From NCBI RefSeq assembly GCF_016724845.1, contig NZ_CP068082.1:4154001-4218000 (forward strand): a stretch of 64,000 nucleotides of DNA, read 5' to 3'. The translations under genes were made by a program, and so were the position numbers. This DNA comes from Sphingobacterium spiritivorum. GTDB taxonomy: Bacteria > Bacteroidota > Bacteroidia > Sphingobacteriales > Sphingobacteriaceae. The stretch's first letter is position 1, and every line of letters starts with the position of its first letter. This document shows positions 17,746-24,629 of this stretch, piece by piece. The notes under the pieces are model-generated. The model was not told the origin of the DNA. It did no database searches and saw only the letters and a program-made list of their open reading frames with translations.

Positions 17746-18110
17746 TGGAGCCGGAGAGATTCGAACTCTCGTCCAGTCATGGTACTGTATACGCTTTCTA
17801 CATGCTTAGCTTCTCTTTGGTTGTCGGAAGAGGGAAGGTGAGTCGCTTACCTGTACCGTTCTTCTTATTTGCTGTTTCTCACAGATGCTTAGCAACATCA
17901 CATCTGCCAGTTCTAAAGTTCGATGCCCCGAATGTCAGACCAAAGAACAGAGCCTGACGGGACAAATAGCTATGTTAAGTCTAACTTAAGCAGCTAAGGC
18001 GTAGTTTTCTTCGCCAGTTGTAATTCTGAAAGTTCAGATTAAAGTGCTAGACTAACAATGCACTGCATGCTTACATAACCGTCTCCATCCTGTCAATTCC
18101 GGTCGACCCC
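17746..18110 (-). ncRNA. ssrA: Transfer-messenger RNA (tmRNA)
   Basis: The minus strand from 18110 begins GGGGTCGACCGGAATTGACA, the usual tmRNA 5' end, and ends with a T-arm (GTTCGAATCTCTCCGGCTCC) plus discriminator A at 17746. The 7-nt ends GGGGUCG and CGGCUCC pair as acceptor stem with G-U wobbles. The genome reads CAA after the discriminator, so CCA is added after transcription. The internal frame at 17986-18015 encodes the tag GEENYALAA then TAA, close to the form known for Bacteroidota. Length is about 365 nt. It rescues stalled ribosomes with SmpB, not encoded here. The family's role is established; the boundaries are read from base pairing. Confidence 0.95.
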
Positions 18111-18253
18111 TGATTATTGTAAGAATACAAATTTACGAATAAAAATTTATATATTGTAAGGATAAACGCTTTGGACAGTCAAACAAATTCATTGTCAGAT
18201 TGTTTACGTTTTAATAAAATTATCATATACATAAAAAATTAAAAAAATATAAA

Positions 18254-19018
18254 ATGGCAAAGTCAAAACCAACTAAAGAAAAAAAGGACAAAAAGTCTAA
18301 GGATGGCGCTCCCGTAGCAAAAGAAAAAAAGACAGATAAGAAAAAACTAGACGCTAAAAAGGAGAAACCTAAAAAAGCGAAAGTTAAAAAAGTTAAAAAG
18401 GCTAGCAAAGGCAAAAAAGATTCAAAATTAGAGAAAGCCTACAAAAAATTAAGTAAAGAGGTTAAAACGCTTGTTGGAAAGCTTAAAACAAATGTAGAGT
18501 CTGTTGTAGAGAAAGTTATTCCTGAAAAAACAGAAGAAAAGGCCAAAGTTCAAACTAAAGCAGCGAAACCTGCAGCATCGAAAGCGACTCCTACAAAGAC
18601 AGCAACAACATCTTCTGCGGCTAAGCCAGCGGCAACAAAAGCGACTCCTGCAAAGACAGCAACAACATCTTCTGCGGCTAAGCCAGCGGTAGCAAAAGCA
18701 ACTCCTGCAAAAACCACGGCGGCATCTTCTGCAGCTAAACCAGCAGCAGCAAAAATGACTTCTGCAAAGACAGCAGCAACATCTTCTGCAGCTAAGCCAG
18801 CGGTATCGAAAGCGACTTCTGCAAAGACAACGGCGGCATCATCTGCAGCTAAACCTGCAGCAGCGAAAGCGACTTCTGCAAAGACAACAGCAGCCTCTTC
18901 TGCGGCTAAGCCAGCGGCAGCAAAGGCAGCTCCTGGAAAGACAACGGCAGCGTCCTCTGCAGCTAAACCTGCAGCAGCACCAACAGCTACTCCGGATACA
19001 GATAAAAAGGATGCTTAA
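18254..19018 (+). CDS. Lys/Ala-rich repeat protein, histone H1-like composition
   Basis: The 254-residue protein has three parts. Residues 1-58 are extremely Lys-rich (KKEKPKKAKVKKVKKASKGK). Residues 59-98 form a probable amphipathic helix (LEKAYKKLSKEVKTLVGKLK). Residues 103-254 are eight tandem 19-residue units of the type AAKPAAAKATSAKTTAASS, the last degenerate. It has no signal peptide. The composition is that of the C-terminal tail of histone H1 and of bacterial PAKKA-type nucleoid proteins, so DNA or RNA binding and compaction is plausible, but low complexity prevents a firm assignment. Repeat number probably varies between strains. Its 3' end runs into the intergenic repeat cluster at 19031. 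Confidence 0.75.
   Translation: MAKSKPTKEKKDKKSKDGAPVAKEKKTDKKKLDAKKEKPKKAKVKKVKKASKGKKDSKLEKAYKKLSKEVKTLVGKLKTNVESVVEKVIPEKTEEKAKVQTKAAKPAASKATPTKTATTSSAAKPAATKATPAKTATTSSAAKPAVAKATPAKTTAASSAAKPAAAKMTSAKTAATSSAAKPAVSKATSAKTTAASSAAKPAAAKATSAKTTAASSAAKPAAAKAAPGKTTAASSAAKPAAAPTATPDTDKKDA
18560..19015 (+). repeat. Eight tandem 57-bp coding repeats
   Basis: The unit is 57 bp (19 codons) and starts at 18560 with an AAKPA-type segment. Seven units keep the full pattern; the eighth changes into PTATPDTDKKDA. Copies differ mainly at third positions and at a few Ala/Thr/Ser codons, which fits slippage or unequal recombination followed by drift under selection for composition. Confidence 0.88.
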
Positions 19019-19030
19019 TCATCCAAAAAA

Positions 19031-19142
19031 TAAAAAGAGGGTGTCTAACAAGTCAAACCCTTGTAGAATTGCATATCTGTAGTTAGGTACTTTATAAATT
19101 GCATAAAAATGGGGTTATCCGATCTTTTTGGACAGCCCCATT
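19031..19142 (+). repeat. Intergenic repeat family A, copy 1 (ends in a terminator-like hairpin)
   Basis: Copy 1 of an about 110-bp element: a conserved 5' part (GTGTCT, AAGTCAAACCCTTGTAGAAT, GCATATCTGTAG) and a 3' hairpin, here ATGGGGTTATCC / GGACAGCCCCAT at 19109-19140 with two weak pairs. It lies directly downstream of the Lys/Ala-rich gene. The other full copies are at 19503 and 32735, with a truncated one at 32591. Confidence 0.8.
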
Positions 19143-19225
19143 TCTATTGTAGTGACCTTGTTATAACTTTTCTCTCCTTGTTAAAGCAGAGATGCCCGAA
19201 GGGCAGAGAGGTTACTTGTAAAACT

Positions 19226-19290
19226 GCAAAACCTCTCCCTAACCCTTCCGACATGTCGGAACAGGTTCTCCTTAAATGGAGAGGGAATAG
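19226..19290 (+). repeat. Intergenic repeat family B, copy 1
   Basis: The sequence AACCTCTCCCTAACCCTTCC is followed by the palindrome CCGACATGTCGG, then AGGTTCTCCTTAAA and GGAGAGGGAAT. The outer CCTCTCC and GGAGAGG segments can pair, with the palindrome inside. A near-identical copy lies at 32648-32716 and a shorter one, without the palindrome, at 19449. Confidence 0.75.
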
Positions 19291-19448
19291 CTATTAGCAT
19301 AGATAAAGTGTTTTTTTGTTGCGTCTGAAGGTGTCCTCTCCGGCAGTATGATAATTTCGTCCTTATCATTTGGTGGGGACAACAAATGACGCTGTTGAGT
19401 ATTTTAAGTTGACTCGGGTTTCCTGGCCGGGCTGTTATATTATAAACA

Positions 19449-19495
19449 TTATAACCTCTCCCTAACCCTCTCCTTAAAAATGAGAAGGAATTGGT
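19449..19495 (+). repeat. Intergenic repeat family B, short copy
   Basis: It reads ATAACCTCTCCCTAACCCTC then TCCTTAAAAATGAGAAGGAATTGG. It matches the outer parts of copy 1 but lacks the segment with the CCGACATGTCGG palindrome, so the palindromic part behaves as an insertable or deletable module. Confidence 0.65.
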
Positions 19496-19502
19496 TTATC
19501 AA

Positions 19503-19618
19503 ATAATAAAAAGAGTGTTTCAAAAAGTCAAGTTAAACTCTTTGAGAATTTCATATCTGTAGGTAGATACTTATAGAATCGCATAAAAATGGGGCTATCC
19601 AACCTTTTTGGATAGCCC
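19503..19618 (+). repeat. Intergenic repeat family A, copy 2 (terminator of the M3 peptidase gene)
   Basis: The 5' part matches copy 1 (AAGTCAAGTTAAACTCTTTG, TCATATCTGTAGGTAG). The 3' hairpin is GGGCTATCC (19592-19600) and GGATAGCCC (19610-19618) with loop AACCTTTTT. Read on minus, the hairpin is followed by CATTTTTATG, so it can terminate the peptidase gene whose stop codon is at 19629. Confidence 0.8.
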
Positions 19619-19628
19619 TCTGATAATT

Positions 19629-21656
19629 CTATAGCAAACCTGCCCGCTTCAGCAACGCATCAGGCGTGGCCTCCTGTCCTCTGAATCGTTTGTACAATAC
19701 CATAGGATGCTCAGTACCTCCTTTAGATAAAATATTATCCTTGAATTTTTTCGCAATTTCTTTATTGAAAATACCATTTTGCCTGAAGTAATCAAAGGCA
19801 TCTGCATCCAGTACTTCTGCCCATTTGTAACTGTAGTATCCGGATGAATACCCGCCATTAAAGATATGAGAGAACGCCGGAGTCATAGCATTTTCCTTTA
19901 CATCAGGATAAAGCTGTGTTTCTGAGAATTGTTCTGTTTCAAATACTTTAAGATCCCTGATCTGCCGCGGATCATGTCCGTGCCATCCCATGTCCAGCAT
20001 ACCGAAGCTGAGCTGGCGGATCGTAGCCATTCCTTCCAGAAAAGAAGCACTTTCCTTTATCTTTTCTACCAGATCCATCGGAATATCTTCAGCGGTCTCG
20101 TAATGTCTGGCGAACAGGGCAAGCGCTTCTTTTTCATAACACCAGTTTTCCATGATCTGACTTGGTAATTCCACAAAGTCCCAGTAAACCGAAGTTCCAG
20201 ACAGCGTAGGGTATACAGTGTCGGCCAGCATTCCATGCAAAGCATGGCCAAATTCATGGAATAGCGTTGTGACTTCATTAAACGTCAACAGAGAAGGTTT
20301 AGTGGCGGTAGGCCTTGTGAAGTTACAGACAATAGACACATGAGGACGTTGTTGTGTGCCCTCTTTTACATACTGAGGTTTGAAAGATGTCATCCAGGCT
20401 CCGTTACGTTTTCCTTTGCGTGGGAAAAAGTCAGCGTAAAAAACCGCGACCAACTGACCTTTATTATCCGACACTTCGAATGTCTGTACTTCTTCGTGGT
20501 ACTTGTCTATGTTGTGAACTTCTTTGAAGTGGATATCAAACAATTTTTCAGCAACTTCAAAAGCCCCGTTCAGGACATTTTCCAGTTTAAAATAAGGTTT
20601 TAGTTTTTCGTCGTCCAGGCTGAATCTTTCCTGTTTTAATTTTTCAGCGTAGTAGGAACCATCCCATTTTTCCAATTGGGAGATACCGTCTTTTTCTTTT
20701 GCGAATGCGGCCAGTTCATCGAATTCCTTTTGAGCAGCCGGCTTAGCCTTGCTTAATAATTCCTTCAGAAAATCGTCTACCTTTTCAGGGCGCTGTGCCA
20801 TACGTTCTTCCAGTACAAAATCTGCATGCGTCTTATAACCTAACAATTGTGCGCGCTGGAACCGCAAATTGACAATTTTAATAACAATCTCTTCATTATT
20901 ATACTCATTTTGCTGAAAAGCTTTTCTCCCTGCTGCTATCGCAATCTCTTTTCGTAGTTCACGGTTATCCGCATAGGTGACAAAGGGCAGGTAACTCGGG
21001 AAGTCCAGCGTAAATATCCATCCTTCTTTGTCTTCAGACTGCGCCAATGCTTTTGCAGCCTCTATGCTTCCTTCCGGTAAGCCGGCAAGATCGTTTTCAT
21101 TCGTGATATGAAGCTGGTAAGCATTTGTCTCTGCCAGTACATTCTCGCCAAATTTGAGTTTCAATACGGAGAGTTCAGCATCTATTTTACGTAAGCTGTC
21201 TTTCTGCTCATCATTGAGCAATGCCCCGTTGCGGACAAAGTCCTTGTAACTTTTTTCCAGGAGAGTCTGTTGCTCCACTGTAAGGTCGAGCTGATCTTTT
21301 TGTTCGTGTACCACTTTGATACGTTTGAACAAATCAAAATTCAACGTGATATCGTTGCTTAGTTCAGAAAGTTTAGGCGCTATTTCCTGTGCGATCTGTT
21401 CCAGTTCATCACTGGTTTCTGCCGAATGCAGATTGAAGAAAATACTGGATATACGATCCAGTGTCATTCCTGAATAAGCCATGGCAGCGACTGTATTTTC
21501 AAATGTGGGGATTTCCGGATTTTGTGCTATAGCATCTACCTCTTTTCGGGTCGCTTGTATGGCTGTTTCAAAAGCGGGAATATAATCTTCATTCTTTATC
21601 TGGGAAAATGGCGCAGTATTATGTACTGTGTCAAAATAGTTCGTTAAAATACTCAT
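19629..21656 (-). CDS. M3 family zinc oligopeptidase (Dcp/PrlC type)
   Basis: The 675-residue product is a full-length M3 metallopeptidase. The zinc motif is LFHEFGHALHGML (HExxH), with the downstream third-ligand Glu in PSQIMENWCYEKEALALFA. The N-terminal helical lid region and the C-terminal SSGYYSYKWAEVLDADAFD, with the Tyr residues that bind substrate, are normal. Known relatives are peptidyl-dipeptidase Dcp and oligopeptidase A, which degrade short peptides in the cytoplasm; no signal peptide is visible here. Which of the two specificities applies cannot be told. It is transcribed alone, ending in the family A repeat hairpin, about 220 nt from hisD. Confidence 0.93.
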   Translation of the reverse strand: MSILTNYFDTVHNTAPFSQIKNEDYIPAFETAIQATRKEVDAIAQNPEIPTFENTVAAMAYSGMTLDRISSIFFNLHSAETSDELEQIAQEIAPKLSELSNDITLNFDLFKRIKVVHEQKDQLDLTVEQQTLLEKSYKDFVRNGALLNDEQKDSLRKIDAELSVLKLKFGENVLAETNAYQLHITNENDLAGLPEGSIEAAKALAQSEDKEGWIFTLDFPSYLPFVTYADNRELRKEIAIAAGRKAFQQNEYNNEEIVIKIVNLRFQRAQLLGYKTHADFVLEERMAQRPEKVDDFLKELLSKAKPAAQKEFDELAAFAKEKDGISQLEKWDGSYYAEKLKQERFSLDDEKLKPYFKLENVLNGAFEVAEKLFDIHFKEVHNIDKYHEEVQTFEVSDNKGQLVAVFYADFFPRKGKRNGAWMTSFKPQYVKEGTQQRPHVSIVCNFTRPTATKPSLLTFNEVTTLFHEFGHALHGMLADTVYPTLSGTSVYWDFVELPSQIMENWCYEKEALALFARHYETAEDIPMDLVEKIKESASFLEGMATIRQLSFGMLDMGWHGHDPRQIRDLKVFETEQFSETQLYPDVKENAMTPAFSHIFNGGYSSGYYSYKWAEVLDADAFDYFRQNGIFNKEIAKKFKDNILSKGGTEHPMVLYKRFRGQEATPDALLKRAGLL

Positions 21657-21776
21657 GATGTAAATTTAAGATTATAATAGCAGAGCCAATAATTTTCTAA
21701 TCCCAAAGTTGCAATAATGGCAAAATAATGATAGAAAAGGTTTGGAAGAGCTAAAGAAGAAATAAAGAGAGAGGAA

Positions 21777-21818
21777 GAAGAATGTACATCTGCTAAAGCG
21801 AACAGATGCACATTCTTC
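21777..21818 (-). terminator. Hairpin after hisD
   Basis: The 16-nt arms GAAGAATGTACATCTG (21777-21792) and CAGATGCACATTCTTC (21803-21818) pair with a single A/C mismatch around a 10-nt loop, 62 nt past the hisD stop. On minus the following bases are pyrimidine-rich (TTCCTCTCTC) rather than a pure T-run, so it could be a terminator or a 3' stability hairpin. Confidence 0.65.
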
Positions 21819-21879
21819 AATAAGTCTTTGTACGATTTATTTACAAAGTGTCATAAGGCCAATGAGCTGCACGCTCGTA

Positions 21880-23166
21880 TCAGCCTTTGCGGATACTCAC
21901 CGCATTCTTATGGGCGTGAAGACCTTCCAGTTCGGCCAGTACCTCTACAGTAGAGCCGATCTGTAACAGACCTTCTTCCGAGATGTGCTGAAACGTGATC
22001 TTTTTGACAAAAGAGTCTACTGACACTCCTGAGTAGGAGCGGGCGTAGCCTGAAGTTGGTAAAGTATGGTTTGTTCCCGAAGCATAGTCACCTGCACTTT
22101 CAGGTGTAAGGTGACCTAAGAATACAGATCCGGCATTGAGGATCTGATTGGAAATAGATTTCCATTGATCAGACTCAATGATCAGATGTTCGGGGGCGTA
22201 TGCATTCGAAAATTTCATACCTTCAGTAAGATCGCTGACCAGGATGGCATAAGAATTTTCCAATGCCTTCTGAGCCATTTCTTTACGTGGTAATACCGCC
22301 AGTTGTTCGTCAAGTTGTTTATTGACCTCATCTATAAGCGTATCGGAAGTAGCGACCAGCACGGCCTGGCTATCTACCCCATGTTCGGCCTGGGCCAGCA
22401 GATCTGCAGCAATATAGGCAGGATTAGCCGTTTCGTCAGCAAGTACCAATACCTCGGAAGGTCCTGCAGGCATATCAATACTTACATTTGTCATGCCTTG
22501 CAGCATACTTTTTGCCTTAGTCACAAACTGATTTCCGGGGCCAAAGATTTTATCCACTTTGGGGATACTCTCCGTTCCGAAAGCCATTGCTGCCACCGCT
22601 TGAGCTCCACCGACAAGGTATATGCGTTTTATATTTAACAATTTAAGGCAATACGCCACGAAGCCATTGATCTTGCCACTTGCTTGCGGAGGAGAACAGA
22701 CGACGATCTCTTTGCATCCGGCGATACGCGCCGGTACACCAAGCATTAGCAGTGTGCTGGGCAATACGGCAGATCCACCCGGAATATAAAGTCCAACTTT
22801 TTCGATAGGGCGGGGCTCACGCCAGCATTTTACACCGGGCATAGTTTCGACTACGCGCTCACGCTTCAGCTGATAACTGTGAAATTTGTGTATATTCTGG
22901 AAAGCAATTTCCAGTGCACGTTGCTGATCTCTGTTGATCGTGAAAGCCAGTTCGTCAATATCATCCGCATCCAGATACAGTTTGTCAAGCTTTACTTTGT
23001 CAAACTGATGCGCATAATCCACTAATGCGCGGTCTCCATGCCTGCGCACCTCGTCAATGATATGCAGGACAGTATCCTGTATCGCAGATGAGGGGTCTGT
23101 ATTACGGTCTACCAGATCAGCAATGTCCTGTGCCGATAGCTGACTGTAGTTATACTTTTTCAACAT
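21880..23166 (-). CDS. hisD: Histidinol dehydrogenase
   Basis: The 428-residue product is a full-length HisD, the zinc enzyme that oxidizes L-histidinol to L-histidine with two NAD+ in the last step of histidine synthesis. Visible signatures are GLYIPGGSAVLPSTLLMLGV (NAD region), FGPGNQFVTKAK, DMPAGPSEVLVLAD, LLAQAEHGVDSQAVLV (the catalytic Glu/His region) and SAGDYASGTNHTLPTSGYAR with zinc ligands. Start ATG at 23166, 23 nt after hisG, so the two genes form one unit behind the leader peptide at 24183. The other his genes do not follow. Confidence 0.97.
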   Translation of the reverse strand: MLKKYNYSQLSAQDIADLVDRNTDPSSAIQDTVLHIIDEVRRHGDRALVDYAHQFDKVKLDKLYLDADDIDELAFTINRDQQRALEIAFQNIHKFHSYQLKRERVVETMPGVKCWREPRPIEKVGLYIPGGSAVLPSTLLMLGVPARIAGCKEIVVCSPPQASGKINGFVAYCLKLLNIKRIYLVGGAQAVAAMAFGTESIPKVDKIFGPGNQFVTKAKSMLQGMTNVSIDMPAGPSEVLVLADETANPAYIAADLLAQAEHGVDSQAVLVATSDTLIDEVNKQLDEQLAVLPRKEMAQKALENSYAILVSDLTEGMKFSNAYAPEHLIIESDQWKSISNQILNAGSVFLGHLTPESAGDYASGTNHTLPTSGYARSYSGVSVDSFVKKITFQHISEEGLLQIGSTVEVLAELEGLHAHKNAVSIRKG

Positions 23167-23189
23167 GTTGTTTTTTCTTTTGATTATAC

Positions 23190-24041
23190 TTACAAGATAA
23201 TCTTTTCGATCGGCATCACTACTATTCCCTGTGCTCCTGCAGATTTCAGTGTATTGATCTTTTCCCAGAAATCATCTTCCGAAATAACTGTATGTACAGC
23301 TACCCAGCCTTCTTCGGCCAATGGAACGACTGTGGGACTCTTGACACCATGCAGCAGGGAAGTGATCGCTGGCAGATTTTTTTTCTCCACATTGAGAACC
23401 ACATACTTGGTCTCTTTAGCCAGCAGTACCGATTCAATACGCTGCACCAGTTCTGTCAGGATCAGATTATCTTCCAGGCCCTTTCTTCCGATAAGGATTG
23501 CCTCCGAACGGCGGACATCCGCAAATGGCTTGAGACCGTTGCTCTTCAGTGTACCACCTGTAGATACGATATCGCAGATCGCATCACTCAGTCCCAGACC
23601 CGGTGAGATCTCTACAGATCCTGATATTAAACGGATATCTGCCGTGATCTGGTATTCATCCAGAAAGTTTTTGAGGATAACAGGGTAGGAGGTTGCGATA
23701 GCTTTACCATTCAGGTCTTTCAGATCTTCGATCTTACTGTCTTTTGGTACTGCCAGTTTGAGTGTACATTTTCCAAAACCTAAACGTTTGACATAGGAAA
23801 CCTGTGCTTCGGATTCGTCGATCACATTTTCTCCGACAATGCCCAGATCTGCAATGCCTTGTTCGACATATCCGGGGATATCATCATCTCTTAAGAACAG
23901 AATTTCAAGAGGAAAATTAGCAACAGAGGTAATCAGTGAACTTTTATAGTTTTCGAAATCTAAACCACAGTTTTTGAGTAATTGGACTGATTTTTCATTT
24001 AATCTACCCGATTTCTGGATAGCTATTTTGAGATTTTTCAA
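23190..24041 (-). CDS. hisG: ATP phosphoribosyltransferase, long form
   Basis: The 283-residue product is the long HisG form with a C-terminal regulatory domain (about 210-283, SPTVVPLAEEGWVAVHTVIS), which binds histidine for feedback inhibition, so no HisZ partner is needed. The catalytic part has the PRPP-loop region LISGSVEISPGLGLSDAICD. It condenses ATP and PRPP in the first committed step of histidine synthesis. The start is a TTG at 24041 (then AAAAATCTCAAA, giving MKNLKIAIQKSGRL as in relatives); no in-frame ATG fits. A weak start codon directly behind an attenuator-like leader may keep expression low. Confidence 0.96.
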   Translation of the reverse strand: MKNLKIAIQKSGRLNEKSVQLLKNCGLDFENYKSSLITSVANFPLEILFLRDDDIPGYVEQGIADLGIVGENVIDESEAQVSYVKRLGFGKCTLKLAVPKDSKIEDLKDLNGKAIATSYPVILKNFLDEYQITADIRLISGSVEISPGLGLSDAICDIVSTGGTLKSNGLKPFADVRRSEAILIGRKGLEDNLILTELVQRIESVLLAKETKYVVLNVEKKNLPAITSLLHGVKSPTVVPLAEEGWVAVHTVISEDDFWEKINTLKSAGAQGIVVMPIEKIIL

Positions 24042-24095
24042 CGCTTTATAATGTTAGCAGTAAATTATTAATAAATAGGATTCAAACACAAGGGG

Positions 24096-24172
24096 AAAAA
24101 TGCTTCACGTAGAAACATATCAATTACATATCGCCGCAGGGGCGATGATGGAAATGAAAATGATGTACGTGA
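24096..24172 (-). promoter_or_regulatory. Candidate histidine attenuator structure
   Basis: Two helices can be drawn in the hisG leader. A perfect 6-bp hairpin ATCGCC/GGCGAT (24130-24146, loop 5 nt) lies in the end of the leader reading frame. A 7-bp long-range helix TCACGTA/TACGTGA (24166-24172 with 24105-24111) encloses it and is followed three bases later by T5 (24096-24100). Ribosome stalling on the His codons would change which of them forms. I cannot show a classical GC-rich terminator, so the exact mechanism (termination or translation control of hisG) is open. Confidence 0.45.
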
Positions 24173-24183
24173 GTATAAATCAT
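24124..24183 (-). CDS. Histidine operon leader peptide
   Basis: The minus-strand frame from ATG at 24183 to TAA at 24124 encodes 19 residues, MIYTHVHHFHFHHRPCGDM, with six histidines within nine positions (5, 7, 8, 10, 12, 13). It lies between the hisG promoter and hisG. A His-dense short peptide in this position is the hallmark of ribosome-mediated attenuation, known for his operons of enterobacteria. Here the sequence itself is direct evidence; regulation is inferred by analogy. No Shine-Dalgarno sequence is obvious, which is usual in Bacteroidota. Confidence 0.88.
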   Translation of the reverse strand: MIYTHVHHFHFHHRPCGDM

Positions 24184-24202
24184 GTTTGTATTAATAACGG
24201 AT

Positions 24203-24233
24203 CAAAAATAGAGTTTTATTGCTAATAATCAAA
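24203..24233 (-). promoter_or_regulatory. Promoter of the his leader-hisGD operon
   Basis: On the minus strand TTTG (24230-24233) and TATTTTTG (24203-24210) are separated by exactly 19 nt, a full match to the Bacteroidota consensus TTTG-N19-TAnnTTTG. Transcription would begin close to 24198, about 15 nt before the leader peptide start. Confidence 0.8.
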
Positions 24234-24347
24234 TAAAAATGTCTGTTTTTTGAAATAAATAAAAAGTTACACGGGGCCGGGTGACTTGCTCCTGTATATC
24301 TTAAAAATCTGTCGATACTCACGTTTTCCTGAAAAATGGAAAAAAAA

Positions 24348-24379
24348 GTTGGAATGTTTTTAATATATTAATATGTTTG
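24348..24379 (+). promoter_or_regulatory. Promoter of the susC-susD-GH92 operon
   Basis: TTG (24349-24351) and TATGTTTG (24372-24379) are separated by 20 nt and fit the Bacteroidota -33/-7 elements. The permease promoter at 37312-37343 has the same -7 octamer and the same spacing. The -7 box lies inside the 22-bp conserved site at 24371-24392. Confidence 0.72.
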
Positions 24380-24392
24380 TATGTGTGTACAT
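24371..24392. promoter_or_regulatory. Putative GntR operator, susC copy
   Basis: Read on the minus strand this site matches 21 of 22 positions of the site at 37299-37320; the shared part is ATGTACAYACATACAAACAT, where Y is C here and T there. It covers the -7 box and the start of the transcript, a repression position. The GntR/UTRA regulator gene lies beside the other copy. Confidence 0.75.
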
Positions 24393-24629
24393 TTAATGTG
24401 CAACACTACAAAAACCAATGTTATGAGGATTCCTGTTTACATTAATAGGGGAAGTACTACAGTTTTCTGTAAAATAAATCTCATCATCGATTATTTCTGA
24501 TTGTATCAGATATTATACTGTTATGCTGCTTTAAATATGTTTTAGCATATTTTTTAGGTTCAGCTTTTTACCTGTAGAACTATTCAAATAACCATAAACT
24601 TATACTATTCCAATTTAAACTAACTAACC

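Larger units (their letters stand above)
19019..19628. other. Gene-free repeat cluster between convergent genes
   Basis: 610 nt between the Lys/Ala-rich gene and the M3 peptidase gene hold two full A repeats at the outer edges and two B repeats inside. The unique part at about 19295-19445 has no supported gene. The short open frames here run across repeat boundaries and are not credible. Confidence 0.7.
24184..24629. other. Divergent control region between hisG leader and susC
   Basis: 446 nt hold the his promoter on minus, the susC promoter and operator on plus, and a susC 5' untranslated region of roughly 240 nt. In that leader a weak hairpin TATGCT/AGCATA (24522-24549) is followed by T6, which could act as a leaky terminator. 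No credible gene was found here. Confidence 0.5.

Noticed and set aside
17739..17957. Open frame of 72 codons starting MVVEPERFELSSS
   Set aside because: It lies wholly within the tmRNA gene on the opposite strand; VEPERFELSS is the usual false translation of a T-arm region.
18560..19015. Regular 57-bp repeats as a possible CRISPR or minisatellite
   Set aside because: There are no unique spacers; the repeats are coding and keep frame in all eight units.
19109..19297. Open frame of 62 codons
   Set aside because: It crosses the hairpin of one repeat and most of another repeat and has no protein-like composition.
24424..24501. 25-codon frame in the susC leader
   Set aside because: It has no biased composition, no bunch of regulatory codons and no conservation argument; it is probably chance.
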